Assembly: GCA_027313705.1 (NCBI GenBank)
Contig: DAHVDE010000026.1
Location: 105,179 to 169,178 of the forward strand
Direction of reading: 5' to 3'
DNA: 64,000 nucleotides
Source: Actinomycetota bacterium
Lineage (GTDB): Bacteria; Actinomycetota; Actinomycetes; Streptosporangiales; Streptosporangiaceae
Of this stretch, positions 47,785 to 57,286 are shown in pieces. The notes beneath the pieces were generated by a model that searched no databases, was not told where the DNA came from, and saw only the letters and a program-made list of their open reading frames with translations. Within the stretch, counting starts at the first letter, position 1, and the number at the start of each line of letters is the position of its first letter. The position numbers and the translations under genes are program-made.

Positions 47785-48162
47785 ATGTCTATCCCGGTAT
47801 TTCCGCTCCGCCTGGCCTGGCACCAGCGGCTGGCCGAGGCGGGCGGCGAGGCCATGCTGCCGGCTGGGTCAAGGCTGGCCGACAAGGAAAAGCCGGGCAG
47901 GCACTGCTTCTTGCTTCTCGAGGGAAGCGCGGTCGCCGAGGTCGACGGCCAGCGGCCCGAGCCGGTGTTGCCGGGGACGTTCGTCGGTTGCCTCGGCCGT
48001 TCTGGCATGCCGCGGCCGCCTGCCGGGGTCACTGTGCGGCTGGCGACCCCGGCCAGGGTTCTCGTGCTCGACGGGGACCGGCTGGCGGCGCTCATCGACG
48101 CCGATCCTGTCATCGCCGGCCTGTGGCGGCGCGCGGTCGATCCGAAGAGCGGTGCGAGATGA
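47785..48162 (+). CDS. Small stand-alone cNMP-binding-like domain protein, copy 1
   Basis: 125 aa with the pattern of a CRP-type beta-roll: LPAGSRLADKEKPGRHCFLL, then LEGSAVAEVDG, LPGTFVGCLGR, and the closing ARVLVLDGDRLAALIDADP helix. The Glu and Arg of the usual phosphate-binding cassette (GE...RxA) are not seen, so classical cAMP binding is doubtful. No DNA-binding domain follows. It overlaps copy 2 by 4 bases (ATGA) and is clearly paralogous to it. The function is unknown. Being divergent from the AfsR-like regulator suggests a sensing or scaffolding role. Confidence 0.7.
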   Translation: MSIPVFPLRLAWHQRLAEAGGEAMLPAGSRLADKEKPGRHCFLLLEGSAVAEVDGQRPEPVLPGTFVGCLGRSGMPRPPAGVTVRLATPARVLVLDGDRLAALIDADPVIAGLWRRAVDPKSGAR

Positions 48163-48584
48163 AGGCCGCCGCTACCGCGCCTGGCCTGCTGTCCTGGTGC
48201 AGTCTCCTGCAGGCGGCGGGCAGGGAGACGATCCTGCCGGCCGGCTGCCGCCTCGCCGACGAGCGCCAGCCCGGGCGCTACTGTTTCCTCCTGCTCGACG
48301 GCGGTGCTGCCGCGGAGGCGGGCGGGCGGCCGCTGGCCACGTTCTCCGCGGGCTCGTTCGTCGGGTCGCTTGATGATCGCGGGCGGCCATCACCGCTGCA
48401 CGGGATCACGGTACGGGTGATCGGCCAGGCGCGCGCACTCGTGCTCGAGCCGAGGAAACTCGCGGCGCTGCTCGACTCTGACCAGGCGCTCGCCGCCGCC
48501 TGGCTGAGACACAAACCCCCTGCCGCCAGGCCGGGCAGGTACGGTCAGCCCGCAGTTCCCGCCATGTCAAGTGCGGCGATGTAA
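48159..48584 (+). CDS. Small stand-alone cNMP-binding-like domain protein, copy 2
   Basis: 141 aa from ATG 48159. It repeats the copy 1 pattern: ILPAGCRLADERQPGRYCFL, LLDGGAAAEAGG, FSAGSFVGSLDDRGRP, and ARALVLEPRKLAALLDSDQA. A Pro-rich tail of about 25 residues is unique to this copy. It also lacks the Glu/Arg phosphate-binding pair and any DNA-binding domain. Its last 40 bases overlap the 3' end of kstD on the other strand. The pair looks like a recent tandem duplication that has diverged. The function is not recognised. Confidence 0.7.
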   Translation: MKAAATAPGLLSWCSLLQAAGRETILPAGCRLADERQPGRYCFLLLDGGAAAEAGGRPLATFSAGSFVGSLDDRGRPSPLHGITVRVIGQARALVLEPRKLAALLDSDQALAAAWLRHKPPAARPGRYGQPAVPAMSSAAM

Positions 48585-50209
48585 CCGAAGGTCATGGCGG
48601 GCCCGATGGTCGCGCCCGCGCCCGCGTAACTGCGTCCCATCACGGCCGCGCTGGCGTTGCCCGCCGCGTACAGGCCGGTGATCGGGGTGCCGTCCTGACG
48701 CAGCACCCGCGCCCGCTCGTCGGTGCACAGGCCGCCTTTCGTGCCAAGATCGCCTGGCACGATCTTTATGGCATAAAAGGGCGGCAGCGAAAGCGGTGCC
48801 AGGTTCGGGTTTGGCCGCCGGCGCGGATCACCGTAATAGCGGTCGTATGCCGAGTCGCCCCGGCCGAAGTCCTCGTCCTTCCCTGCGACAGCGAAGCCGT
48901 TGAAGCGCTGCACGGTCGCTGCCAGCCCCGCCGCCGAGACCTCGATCGCAGCGGCGAGGTCGGCGAGGGTGCCTGCCTTGAACACCGTGCCCGCCGCGTA
49001 CCAGCGGCGCGGCAGCGGGCGCCGCGGCGGCAGGCCGGCGAAAACGTAGCTGTTGCGGTAGCGCTGGTCGGTGATCAGCCAGGCCGGAATGTGCGGGGAG
49101 TCCTCCGCGTGACCGTCGTACATGGCGTGCACGGCATCGACATAGGGCGAGGCCTCGTTGACGAATCGCTGGCCGGCCGCGTTGACCATGAGGCAGCCGG
49201 GCAGCGAGCGCTCGGCCAGGCAGAAGTAGGGTCCGCTGGTCAGCGGGACAGACGGTCCCCACCAGGCGTCGTCCATCAGGTCAAGGCCGGCCCCGACGTT
49301 CTGCCCGGCGATGATACCGTCGCCGGTGTTACCTTGCGAGCCCACAGTCCATTGCGTGCCCACTGGCTGGCGCTGATACTCGGCTCGCATGGCCGCGTTC
49401 CGCTCGAAACCTCCGGTGGCGATCAGCACGCCGCGGCGGGTCCTGACGGTGACGGGCTCTCCTTCGCATTCGACATGCACTCCGGTCACGGCCCCGTCCT
49501 CGACGAGCAGCCCGGTCAGCGGAGTGTCGTACCAGACCGGCACGCCCAGGGTCAGCAAACCGCCGCGCAAGCCGGCCGCGAGCGCCTGGCCGAGGCTGAG
49601 CGTGCGCCGCCGCAGCGCCTTGGTCCGCGCGGTTCTTGCCGCGACCTTGGCTGCCCGCCAGACCGAGCGCGGATTGCTGGTGCCCAGGCTCAGCCAGCGG
49701 TAGTCGGACTGGGTGATCGCCACCCCGGCAGGCGCGGGCAGATAGGGCGGGTTCAGCCGGGCGAGTTCCGCGCCCAGTACCCGGCCATCGAGCAGGCGAG
49801 GCTCGACGCTCCGGCCGCTGGCCAGGCCCCCTGATGCCTCCGGGTAATAGTCGCAATAGCCGGGCACCCAGGCGAACTCCATCGGTGTCGAGGCGCGCAC
49901 CAGGTCGAGCATCGCCGGGCCGTGCTCGAGCAGCGCCGCCTGCCGTTCTTTCCCGACCTCCTGGCCGGCGACGTGAGCGAGGTACGCGCTGGCCTGCTCA
50001 GGTGAGTCCTTGACGCCGGCCCGCTTGAGCACGCTGTTGTTCGGCACCCATACCCCGCCGCCCGAGCGGGCGGTCGAGCCGCCGAAGCGGCCGGTCTTCT
50101 CGACCACGACGACGCTGAGCCCGTGCCGCGCCGCCGTGAGCGCGGCGGTCATCCCGGCCGCGCCGCTCCCGGCCACCACGACGTCGAATTCAAGCTCGCC
50201 AGCATCCAT
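48545..50209 (-). CDS. kstD: 3-ketosteroid delta-1-dehydrogenase
   Basis: 554 aa flavoprotein. The N-terminal FAD site is FDVVVAGSGAAGMTAALTAA with VVEKTGRFGGSTARSGGG. The C-terminal catalytic block FYAIKIVPGDLGTKGGL carries the Tyr and Gly residues described for KstD active sites, and the FAD-closing motif LYAAGNASAAVMGRSYAGAG follows. KstD introduces the 1,2 double bond in ring A of 3-ketosteroids and, with KshAB, opens ring B. A perfect KstR operator lies 22 bases upstream of the start. The 3' end overlaps the second cNMP-binding-like gene by 40 bases. Confidence 0.92.
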   Translation of the reverse strand: MDAGELEFDVVVAGSGAAGMTAALTAARHGLSVVVVEKTGRFGGSTARSGGGVWVPNNSVLKRAGVKDSPEQASAYLAHVAGQEVGKERQAALLEHGPAMLDLVRASTPMEFAWVPGYCDYYPEASGGLASGRSVEPRLLDGRVLGAELARLNPPYLPAPAGVAITQSDYRWLSLGTSNPRSVWRAAKVAARTARTKALRRRTLSLGQALAAGLRGGLLTLGVPVWYDTPLTGLLVEDGAVTGVHVECEGEPVTVRTRRGVLIATGGFERNAAMRAEYQRQPVGTQWTVGSQGNTGDGIIAGQNVGAGLDLMDDAWWGPSVPLTSGPYFCLAERSLPGCLMVNAAGQRFVNEASPYVDAVHAMYDGHAEDSPHIPAWLITDQRYRNSYVFAGLPPRRPLPRRWYAAGTVFKAGTLADLAAAIEVSAAGLAATVQRFNGFAVAGKDEDFGRGDSAYDRYYGDPRRRPNPNLAPLSLPPFYAIKIVPGDLGTKGGLCTDERARVLRQDGTPITGLYAAGNASAAVMGRSYAGAGATIGPAMTFGYIAALDMAGTAG

Positions 50210-50230
50210 CCCGCCTCCCTGCTCAGATAC

Positions 50231-50244
50231 TAGAACACGTTCTA
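50231..50244. promoter_or_regulatory. KstR operator upstream of kstD
   Basis: tagaacacgttcta is a fully symmetric palindrome matching TnnAACnnGTTnnA. It stands 22 bases upstream of the kstD start codon, in a position to block transcription. It is the most symmetric of the three KstR sites in the window. Confidence 0.88.
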
Positions 50245-50293
50245 GTAGGGGCGAGAGTACAGGCGGGACAGGAGGTGAACTTCAAGCTGGCGG

Positions 50294-50863
50294 TCACCGT
50301 GACGTGCGAGCCGCCGGACTCGAGCTCGGGTTCAGACTGCCGTGCGGCTGCTCGACGGGCAAGTTGGCGCCTGCGCCGCGAGGGCGCTGATCTACTTCGG
50401 CGGCCTGGCCGATGACCAAGATCACGACGACGAGGCGCTTTCCTGCGTGCGCCGCGCCATCGAGGCGGCCCGGCCGTTCGGAACCGACTTGCAGGTCGCC
50501 GCCGCCATCGCGGTGGCCGACGGCAATCTCGCGCACAGCGACCGCGCGATCGCGCGAGAGCGCGCTGAGGGCCAGGCCGCCTTTGTCGGGGGCGGTACCT
50601 CCGTGCAACTGGGCGCGACGGGCCGCGAAGAGTTGCTTGCGGTAAAGCTCGAAGACGGCGGCTACAGCCGCCTCGACGTCCTTGCTGGCTTCAGGCGCAT
50701 CGGTCAGGCCGGCGCCGAGCATGAGATCACGCTGGCATGCCTGGTACCTGTGCTCGACGATCCCGCTGACTACCCGGCTGGTCACGGCCTTGATCAGCCC
50801 AACCGCCTCGAGCTGCTTGACGCGCCGGTAGAGCATGGTTTGCGGCTGGCCAAGCCGGGCTGA
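50294..50863 (-). pseudogene. Remnant of a helix-turn-helix transcriptional regulator
   Basis: Reading leftward from ~50863, the frame gives SARLGQPQTMLYRRVKQLEA then VGLIKAVTSRVVSGIVEHRY, the recognition-helix and wing pattern of HTH regulators of the ArsR-like group. No residues before the recognition helix remain, and the frame runs directly into the MFS remnant on the opposite strand. Past about residue 100 the composition no longer looks like the family, so a frameshift or further decay is likely. A short ATG at 50836 would start inside the DNA-binding helix. I judge it non-functional. Confidence 0.65.
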
Positions 50864-51522
50864 TGCTCGGCTGGCTGAGCCTGCCGCTACTGCTCGCGGT
50901 CGCCGTGCTCCTAGGTGCCGGACAGCCGATGAGCAACGCCGCCCGGATGGTGCTCACCCGGGCGGTCGTCCCCGGCGAGCAACTGACCAGGGCGGGCCTG
51001 AAGACGATCTGGGCCGATCCCGTTCTGCGCGCGACGATGATGCTCTTCGCCACCATCAACTGCCTGGCCGCCAGGATCGACCTGATCGCCGTCGTCATAC
51101 TGCGAGATCAATCCGTGCATCCGGCCATGATCGGTCTTGCGCTTGGTGGTGGCGCTGTCGGCGGGCTGGCCGGAGCGCCGCTGGTCAAGCCGCTGCACCG
51201 GCTTGCGCCTGGGGTGCTGATGATCACGGTATGCGCGGCGTTCGTGCCGTTGACCGCGCTGCTCGCGATTCCGCTCGGCCCGTGGTGGATGGCCGGGTTG
51301 CTGTTTGTCGGCATGCTCGGGGTGCCGTCGATCCGGGTACTTGCCGACGTGCTGCTCCTGCGGCAGGCGCCGCAGGCAGAGCGCGGCCGGGTAGTGGCGG
51401 CTGTGATGACGCTGCTCGGCGTCGGTATTCCGGCTGGCCTGGCCCTGGCCGGGATACTAGCCGCAGGGATCGGCATCTGCGCCGCCCGGCCACAGCTCTG
51501 GGCCGCTCGCTGGCCGCAGTGA
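50863..51522 (+). pseudogene. Decayed MFS transporter gene
   Basis: The 219-residue frame resembles the second half of enterobactin-exporter-like MFS proteins: VVILRDQSVHPAMIGLALGG, then AVGGLAGAPLVKPLHRLAPG. The normal N-terminal helices (about the first 100 residues) are absent. RAVVPGEQLTRA joins GLKTIWADPVLRAT directly, where the family has roughly 80 more residues, so an internal deletion is also present. The left end abuts the HTH remnant at 50863, consistent with one deletion that removed a shared divergent promoter and both gene starts. Confidence 0.7.
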
Positions 51523-51593
51523 CAGCCAGGTTCGATGGCCAGGCTCGATGGCCAGCCGTGCCAGGGGACCCCTGGCACGGGCCTGGCGCGGCT

Positions 51594-52625
51594 TCAGGCG
51601 GCTGCCCGGCGCCAGGCGGCCAGCGTCGTCTCGATGTCCGCCTTACTGATGTCGCGGTGCGTGAGCATACGGATCTTTCCCGCGACCATGGTAACCAGGA
51701 TGCCCTCGGCGGCGAGCCTGGCGGCCCATTCGGCGGGCGTGCGGCCGGTACCGCCGACATTGACGAAGATGATGTTGGTGGCTACCGAATCAAGATCAAT
51801 CGATCCTGGCAGTACCTCGGCGATGCCGCTGGCAAGTACCGACGCGTTCTCGTGGTCTTCGTGCAGGCGCTTAGGCCCTTCTTCGAGCGCGATGAGCCCG
51901 GCTGCGGCCATGATGCCTGCCTGCCGCCAGGCCGCGCCGAACACTACCTTGAGCCGCCTGGCTTCGCGGATGAACTCGGCGTCGCCGGTCAGCATCGAGC
52001 CGATCGGGGCGCCGAGTCCCTTGGACAGGCAGAACATCATGGCGGTCACCTGCCCGGCGTAGTCGGCGACGGTCGCCCCGGTGACCGCGCAGGCGTTGAA
52101 GATCCTCGCGCCGTCCAGGTAAAGCGGCACGCCGGCTTCGGCGCACGCCCTGGCGACGTCGGCCACTTCGGCGACCGATTGCGGGGTGCCGCCGCCGACC
52201 TGATGGGTGTTCTCGATCGTCACCAGGTCCACCACGGTCACGTCGTAGGGGTGCGGCTCGAGAGCCGCCGCCACCTGGGCGCCGGATAGCACTCCGCTAC
52301 GGCCGGCGACCGGCCGGAACGTGATGCCTGACAAGACCGCGGCGGCGCTCAGTTCCATGCCGCAGACGTGCGCGGACGCCTCGCACACCACGACATGCCC
52401 GGAACGCGCCATCGCGTGCAGCGCGATCTGCGTGCACAGCGTGCCTGTCGGCAGGTAGAGCGCGGCCTCGTGGCCGGTCACCTCGGCCGCGCGATCCTGA
52501 AGCCGGTTCACCGTCGGGTCGTCACCGAACCAGTCGTCGCCGACCTCGGCGTCTGCCATCGCCCGGCGCATCGCCTCGGTCGGGCGGGTCACCGTGTCAG
52601 ATCGAAGGTCAGTGAAAGGTGGCAT
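51594..52625 (-). CDS. ltaE: Low-specificity L-threonine aldolase
   Basis: 343 aa PLP-dependent fold-type I enzyme. The N-terminal block [18 protein letters not shown] with [16 protein letters not shown] is the family signature. The PLP Lys is residue 202 in [14 protein letters not shown], and the cofactor Asp lies in [12 protein letters not shown]. It splits threonine (and allo-threonine) to glycine and acetaldehyde. It is divergent from tdh-kbl, so both known threonine-to-glycine routes are encoded side by side. Confidence 0.92.
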   Translation of the reverse strand: MPPFTDLRSDTVTRPTEAMRRAMADAEVGDDWFGDDPTVNRLQDRAAEVTGHEAALYLPTGTLCTQIALHAMARSGHVVVCEASAHVCGMELSAAAVLSGITFRPVAGRSGVLSGAQVAAALEPHPYDVTVVDLVTIENTHQVGGGTPQSVAEVADVARACAEAGVPLYLDGARIFNACAVTGATVADYAGQVTAMMFCLSKGLGAPIGSMLTGDAEFIREARRLKVVFGAAWRQAGIMAAAGLIALEEGPKRLHEDHENASVLASGIAEVLPGSIDLDSVATNIIFVNVGGTGRTPAEWAARLAAEGILVTMVAGKIRMLTHRDISKADIETTLAAWRRAAA

Positions 52626-52772
52626 GCCTGGCGTCCCGTCTTCTCGGTATTCACCTCCTGGCAGTATCCGCTATCGCCAACCCGCTCGCGCTCCTGCGGT
52701 ACAGTCGCGATGGACCCGACCGGTAATGGGGCCGGGCGGGATGTCCGCTTACCGTCCCCGCCTGGGAGGAAG

Positions 52773-53822
52773 ATGAAGGCTCTCGTCAAGGCCAGTGCCG
52801 AGCCAGGACTGCTGATCGAGGATGTGCCAGTTCCCGCTGTGGGCCGGGGCGACGTGCTTGTCAGGGTCCTGCGGACCGGGGTCTGCGGTACCGACCTGCA
52901 TATCTACGAATGGGATGGCTGGGCGAAGGAGAACGTGACCGCGCCGCTGGTGATCGGGCACGAGTTCTCAGGGGAAATAGTCGAGATCGGGTCCGAGGTT
53001 GAGGATCTGGACGTGGGCGACATCGTGAGCGGCGAGGGCCACATCGTGTGCGGCAAGTGCCGCAATTGCATGGCGGGCCGCCGGGTGCAGTGCGCCAGGA
53101 CAAAGGGCGTCGGTGTCAATTACCCTGGCGCGTTCGCTGAGTTCGTGGCCCTGCCTGCGACCAATGTGTGGAAGCACCCGGCCAGCATCGATCTCGCCGT
53201 CGCCGCGATCTTCGACCCGTTCGGCAATGCTGTGCACACCGCGCTTGCCTTTCCCGTGCTCGGCGAGGACGTGCTGATCACCGGCGCGGGACCGATCGGG
53301 ATCATGGCCGCGATCGTGGCCAGGCACGCAGGCGCCCGCCACATCGTGATCACCGATGTGTCGCCTTACCGGCTGGAACTGGCGCGCAAGGTGGGAGTCA
53401 CGGTGGCGGCAGACACCTCGCGGACCCCGCTGAGTGAGGTCATGGCCGAACTCGGGATGCGCGAGGGCTTCGATGTCGGCATGGAGATGTCGGGCAAGCC
53501 GGTCGCGCTTCGCGAGATGCTGGGCGCGATGACCCACGGCGGCAAGATCGCCATGCTCGGCCTCCCGGCCGAGCAGTTTCCGATCGACTGGGCACATCTC
53601 GTGCTCAACATGATCACAGTCAAGGGAATCTACGGCCGCGAGATGTTCGAAACCTGGTATGAGATGTCGGTGCTCACCCAGTCAGGGGTCGACATCAGCC
53701 CGGTGATCACGCACCGTTTCGACGCCGCCGACTACGCCGCTGCCTTCGAGACGGTCAAGGCTGGTAAGTGCGGCAAGGTGGTACTTGACTGGGCGGAAAG
53801 GCAGCAACCGGGTGCGCGGTAG
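52773..53822 (+). CDS. tdh: L-threonine 3-dehydrogenase
   Basis: 349 aa from ATG 52773, with GGGAGGA upstream. Zinc-dependent medium-chain dehydrogenase: catalytic zinc ligands Cys38, His63 and Glu64 ([21 protein letters not shown]), structural zinc cysteines 93, 96, 99 and 107, and the NAD-binding loop [20 protein letters not shown]. The active-site numbering is identical to E. coli Tdh. It oxidises threonine to 2-amino-3-oxobutyrate, which the next gene's product cleaves. The 71-base gap to kbl fits one operon. Confidence 0.94.
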   Translation: MKALVKASAEPGLLIEDVPVPAVGRGDVLVRVLRTGVCGTDLHIYEWDGWAKENVTAPLVIGHEFSGEIVEIGSEVEDLDVGDIVSGEGHIVCGKCRNCMAGRRVQCARTKGVGVNYPGAFAEFVALPATNVWKHPASIDLAVAAIFDPFGNAVHTALAFPVLGEDVLITGAGPIGIMAAIVARHAGARHIVITDVSPYRLELARKVGVTVAADTSRTPLSEVMAELGMREGFDVGMEMSGKPVALREMLGAMTHGGKIAMLGLPAEQFPIDWAHLVLNMITVKGIYGREMFETWYEMSVLTQSGVDISPVITHRFDAADYAAAFETVKAGKCGKVVLDWAERQQPGAR

Positions 53823-53893
53823 CTTCTCCGGCGTAACAACCCTGGGCATCGGCACGCTGACAACGGTGTAGGCAGACAAGGGAGGGCCCGACG

Positions 53894-55084
53894 ATGTTTA
53901 CCGGCGTGCGAGGGCAGATCGCCGATGAGCTCGGTCAGATCCGCGCGGATGGCCTGTATAAGAGCGAACGGATTATCACCAGCCCGCAGCGAGCCAGCAT
54001 CATGGTCGCCGACGGCTCTTCCGTTCTCAATCTGTGCGCCAATAACTACCTCGGGCTCGCGGATGACCCAAGGATCATCGACGCGGCCAAGGACGCGCTG
54101 AACCGCTGGGGTTTCGGCATGGCCAGCGTGCGCTTCATCTGCGGTACCCAGGACCTGCACAAGCAGCTTGAGCGCAAGCTCGCCGCGTTCCTCGGGACGC
54201 AGGACACGATCCTTTACCCGAGTTGCTTCGACGCCAACGGCGGGCTGTTCGAGACGATACTTGGCGAGCAGGATGCCGTGATCAGCGACGAACTGAACCA
54301 TGCGTCGATTATCGACGGCATCAGGCTCTGCCGGGCCAGGCGGCTGCGGTACCGCAACAGGGATATGGCCGACCTGGAAGCGCAGCTTAAATCTGCGGCG
54401 GATGCCAGGCGCAGGCTCATCGCCACCGACGGCGTTTTCTCGATGGACGGCTACGTCGCCCCGCTACCGGAGATCTGCGACCTCGCGGAGAAGTACGACG
54501 CCATGGTGATGGTCGACGACTCGCACGCGGTCGGATTCGTGGGCCCGGCCGGCCGCGGTACCCCGGAACTGCACGGCGTCACCGACAGAGTGGACATCGT
54601 GACCGGAACGCTCGGCAAGGCGCTCGGCGGCGCGAGCGGCGGCTACACCAGCGGACGGCAGGAGATCATCGACCTGCTGCGTCAGCGGTCGCGGCCCTAC
54701 CTGTTCTCCAACTCGGTCGCCCCGGCGGTGGCCGGCGCCTCGCTGAAGGTGCTCGAGGTCCTTGAGCACGGCGATGACCTGCGGTCCAGGCTCCGCGACA
54801 ACACCGCCTGGTTCCGCAAGCGGATGACCGAACTGGGTTTCGACGTGCTGCCGGGCGACCATCCGATCGTTCCCGTCATGATCGGAGACGCGGCGGAGGC
54901 GGCCAGGCTCGCTGACCGGTTGCTCACCAAGGGCGTGTATGTTATCGGCTTCAGCTATCCGGTCGTGCCTATCGGCAAGGCGCGGATCAGGACCCAGGTA
55001 TCGGCCGCGCACACCGCCGAAGACCTGGAACTGGCCGCGACGGCGTTCGCGCAGGCCAGGGATGAGCTGTCCGAACTGACCTAG
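53894..55084 (+). CDS. kbl: Glycine C-acetyltransferase (2-amino-3-ketobutyrate CoA ligase)
   Basis: 396 aa alpha-oxoamine synthase family member. [19 protein letters not shown], then [20 protein letters not shown], the aspartate block [20 protein letters not shown], and PLP Lys242 in [14 protein letters not shown]. It converts 2-amino-3-oxobutyrate and CoA to glycine and acetyl-CoA. GGAGGG lies upstream of the ATG. With tdh it forms the threonine degradation operon. The VOC gene starts 16 bases later and may be co-transcribed. Confidence 0.94.
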   Translation: MFTGVRGQIADELGQIRADGLYKSERIITSPQRASIMVADGSSVLNLCANNYLGLADDPRIIDAAKDALNRWGFGMASVRFICGTQDLHKQLERKLAAFLGTQDTILYPSCFDANGGLFETILGEQDAVISDELNHASIIDGIRLCRARRLRYRNRDMADLEAQLKSAADARRRLIATDGVFSMDGYVAPLPEICDLAEKYDAMVMVDDSHAVGFVGPAGRGTPELHGVTDRVDIVTGTLGKALGGASGGYTSGRQEIIDLLRQRSRPYLFSNSVAPAVAGASLKVLEVLEHGDDLRSRLRDNTAWFRKRMTELGFDVLPGDHPIVPVMIGDAAEAARLADRLLTKGVYVIGFSYPVVPIGKARIRTQVSAAHTAEDLELAATAFAQARDELSELT

Positions 55085-55100
55085 CTAGGGGCGGGAACCG

Positions 55101-55481
55101 ATGCTTACGCTTGGCATGACCGTGCTCGGGGTCAGTGACATGCGGCGGGCCATGATCTTCTGGTCGCTGGCGCTCAACTACGACGTTGTCGACGGCGGCG
55201 ACGACTCGGCCTGGACGGAGCTCGGCCCGGCAGACGAAGAGCCTCTGCTCGCACTGCAACTGAGCGACGTGCCGCCGCAGGATCATCCCCGCGTCCACAT
55301 CGACCTGGACGTGGACGGCGCTGAAGAGCAGAAGGCCGAGGTCGCCAGGCTGCTTTCGCTCGGTGCGCAGCCCGTGGACTGGGACAGTTACCCCGATGAT
55401 CCCGACTTCGTCGTGCTTGCCGACCCCGAGGGCAACATCTTCTGTGTCGTGAACACCGGCCACCCGCTGGCCTCGGACTGA
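55101..55481 (+). CDS. VOC (glyoxalase-like) superfamily protein
   Basis: 126 aa, one vicinal-oxygen-chelate module pair: GMTVLGVSDMRRAMIFWSLA, then LQLSDVPPQDHPRVHIDLDV and the closing DPEGNIFCVVN. A possible metal set is His in RVHIDLDV and Glu in DPEGN, but the first ligand is unclear. It follows kbl after 16 bases. The reaction is not identifiable. Members include glyoxalases, dioxygenases and resistance proteins. Confidence 0.75.
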   Translation: MLTLGMTVLGVSDMRRAMIFWSLALNYDVVDGGDDSAWTELGPADEEPLLALQLSDVPPQDHPRVHIDLDVDGAEEQKAEVARLLSLGAQPVDWDSYPDDPDFVVLADPEGNIFCVVNTGHPLASD

Positions 55482-55546
55482 GTTCCGCGTGTCGTTGCCC
55501 CGTTATCGGCGCTTCGGGGTGGTGAGCCGGTAATGTCCGTACGGCC

Positions 55547-56239
55547 ATGTGCCTCGGACATACTCACGCGCTTTCCGGCGCCGTAGCCGGCGTTGCGGTC
55601 GGCCTCTACGTGACGCACCTGCCCGCACCTCAGCTGGCGCTGTTCGCCGGCCTGACCGCGGGTGCGGCGGTGCTGCCTGACATCGACCACCCGAACTCCA
55701 GCCTGGCGCACTGCTTCGGCTTCCTGACCAAAGGCTTCGCCTGGCTGATCGGGAAGATCTCCGGCGGGCACAGGCACCTGACCCACGCCATTCTCGGCGT
55801 GGCCGGGTTCTGGGGCCTGGCCTGGCTGGCGGTGAAGTTCCGGCCAGACCTGGCAGGCAAGATCGGCCTGGCCGTCTTCCTCTCGCTGATCATCGCCAGC
55901 GGCCTTTATGCCCTGCGGGTCTGGGGGCACGGAGCGGACATCCTGGCCATCGCCGCGGCGATCACGCTGGTCGTCACCGGTACCGGGCTGCCGTTCTTCG
56001 CCCTGGCGACCGCGCTCGGCTGCGCCACCCATGTAGCGGGTGACATGCTGACCGACGAGGGCTGCCCGCTGTTCTTCCCGTTCAGCGACAGCCACCAAAG
56101 GCTGCTGCCCAGGGCGCTCGCGTTCACCACGGGAACCAGGCCAGAGCTGTGGGTGCTCGACCCGGCGCTGGTCGCGGGATTCGGATTCCTCGTCTACCGT
56201 GCCATCGAGATGGGCGTCATCAAAGTGAAGCTGCCCTGA
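55547..56239 (+). CDS. YdjM-like membrane-bound metal-dependent hydrolase
   Basis: 230 aa with several membrane segments. The metal-binding pattern is early His residues in GHTHALSGAVAG, then PDIDHPNSSLAHCFG, a HRHLTHA cluster near residue 85, and CATHVAGDMLTDEGCP near 165. This is the YdjM/LexA-regulated inner-membrane hydrolase family (DUF457-like). The role in other bacteria is unclear. It faces kshB tail to tail, with 21 bases between stop codons. Confidence 0.82.
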   Translation: MCLGHTHALSGAVAGVAVGLYVTHLPAPQLALFAGLTAGAAVLPDIDHPNSSLAHCFGFLTKGFAWLIGKISGGHRHLTHAILGVAGFWGLAWLAVKFRPDLAGKIGLAVFLSLIIASGLYALRVWGHGADILAIAAAITLVVTGTGLPFFALATALGCATHVAGDMLTDEGCPLFFPFSDSHQRLLPRALAFTTGTRPELWVLDPALVAGFGFLVYRAIEMGVIKVKLP

Positions 56240-56260
56240 CTTGCCAAGCGTGACCCGCGG

Positions 56261-57286
56261 CTACTGGTAGCTGACGCTGACCGCAGTGGTCCGCGCTACG
56301 GCCTGGCAGGTGAGGATGTAGCCGTCGGCCAGGTCGGTCTCTTCGAGCACTTCGTTGTGCGCCATCTCTACCTCGCCGTCGACCAGACGGCAGGCGCATG
56401 CGCCGCACACGCCCTCGCGGCAGGAGTAAGGCGCGTCGAGGCCGGCCTCGATCATGACGTCGAGCATGCGCTCACCTGACGGCCAGTCGAGCTTGTGCAC
56501 CTCGTCATCTAGCTCCACCTCGAGCGAGGCCTCGATTCCGCCGGCCACCAGGGTCGCTTCGAACGGGTTCTCGGCCAGCGAGAGGAATCGTTCGACGTGC
56601 GTCCGCTTGGCCGGGACTCCGAGTTCGGCGAGTGCCTGCCTGACCGCGGCCATGTAAGGATCAGGGCCGCAGACGAACGCCTCGAAGCTCGCATAGGGCC
56701 TGGCAAGCTCCCGCAGGCCGGCCGGAGAAGGCGCCCCGCTGACGGCGTCGAGCCAGTGGATGACGGCCAGCTTGCGCGGGAAGGCCGCTTGCAGTTCCCT
56801 CAGTTCGCGCGCGAAGATGACGGACCTTTCGTCGGCGTTGGCGTAAATGAGCACCACCCGGCCGCGCCCGGCACCCAAGGCCGACTTGAGTATCGACATG
56901 ACGGGAGTAATTCCGCTGCCGCCAGCAAGCAGCAGGAAGTCGGCCTCGAGCGAACGCGGCGTGAACGTGCCGGCCGGCGGCAGCACGTCGAGCACGGTGC
57001 CAGGCCGAGCGTTATCGGCGATCCAGTTGGACGCCAGGCCAGACGCCATCCGCTTGACCGCGATCCGCGGCGGCTCACCGGCCACGGGGGAACTGCACAG
57101 CGAGTAACACCTGGCCACGGATCCGCCGCCCGGCGCAGGAACCCGCAGCGTGAGGAACTGCCCTGGCCGGTAGGCGAAGACCTGCGCAAGCTCGGCTGGC
57201 ACGGCGAACACGATCGAGCAGGCCTGGCCGGTCTCGGCGGTCACCTCGGCTACCGGCACCTGATAGAAGGTACGTCTCGCGCTCAC
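56261..57286 (-). CDS. kshB: 3-ketosteroid 9-alpha-hydroxylase reductase component
   Basis: 341 aa from GTG 57286, overlapping the stop of the preceding small gene (GTGA). FAD-binding domain with RCYSLCSSP near residue 59. NAD-binding domain with LLLAGGSGITPVMSILKSAL and VCGPDPYMAAVRQAL. C-terminal plant-type [2Fe-2S] domain with Cys289, Cys294, Cys297 and Cys327 (YSCREGVCGACACRL). It passes electrons from NADH to the KshA Rieske oxygenase. The operon order is kshA, CxxC protein, kshB, under the shared KstR region at 58702-58740. Confidence 0.93.
   Translation of the reverse strand: MSARRTFYQVPVAEVTAETGQACSIVFAVPAELAQVFAYRPGQFLTLRVPAPGGGSVARCYSLCSSPVAGEPPRIAVKRMASGLASNWIADNARPGTVLDVLPPAGTFTPRSLEADFLLLAGGSGITPVMSILKSALGAGRGRVVLIYANADERSVIFARELRELQAAFPRKLAVIHWLDAVSGAPSPAGLRELARPYASFEAFVCGPDPYMAAVRQALAELGVPAKRTHVERFLSLAENPFEATLVAGGIEASLEVELDDEVHKLDWPSGERMLDVMIEAGLDAPYSCREGVCGACACRLVDGEVEMAHNEVLEETDLADGYILTCQAVARTTAVSVSYQ

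Noticed and set aside
47745..48158. Upstream extension of the second cNMP-binding-like gene in its own frame
   Set aside because: The residues before ATG 48159 are a shifted reading of copy 1, and the ATGA overlap gives a natural start.
50342..50863. Plus-strand 173-codon frame opposite the HTH remnant
   Set aside because: No family pattern is visible, whereas the opposite strand shows recognisable HTH residues.
50835..52289. 484-codon plus-strand frame across the MFS remnant and ltaE
   Set aside because: It is antisense to ltaE and a shifted frame of the MFS remnant, with no recognisable domain.
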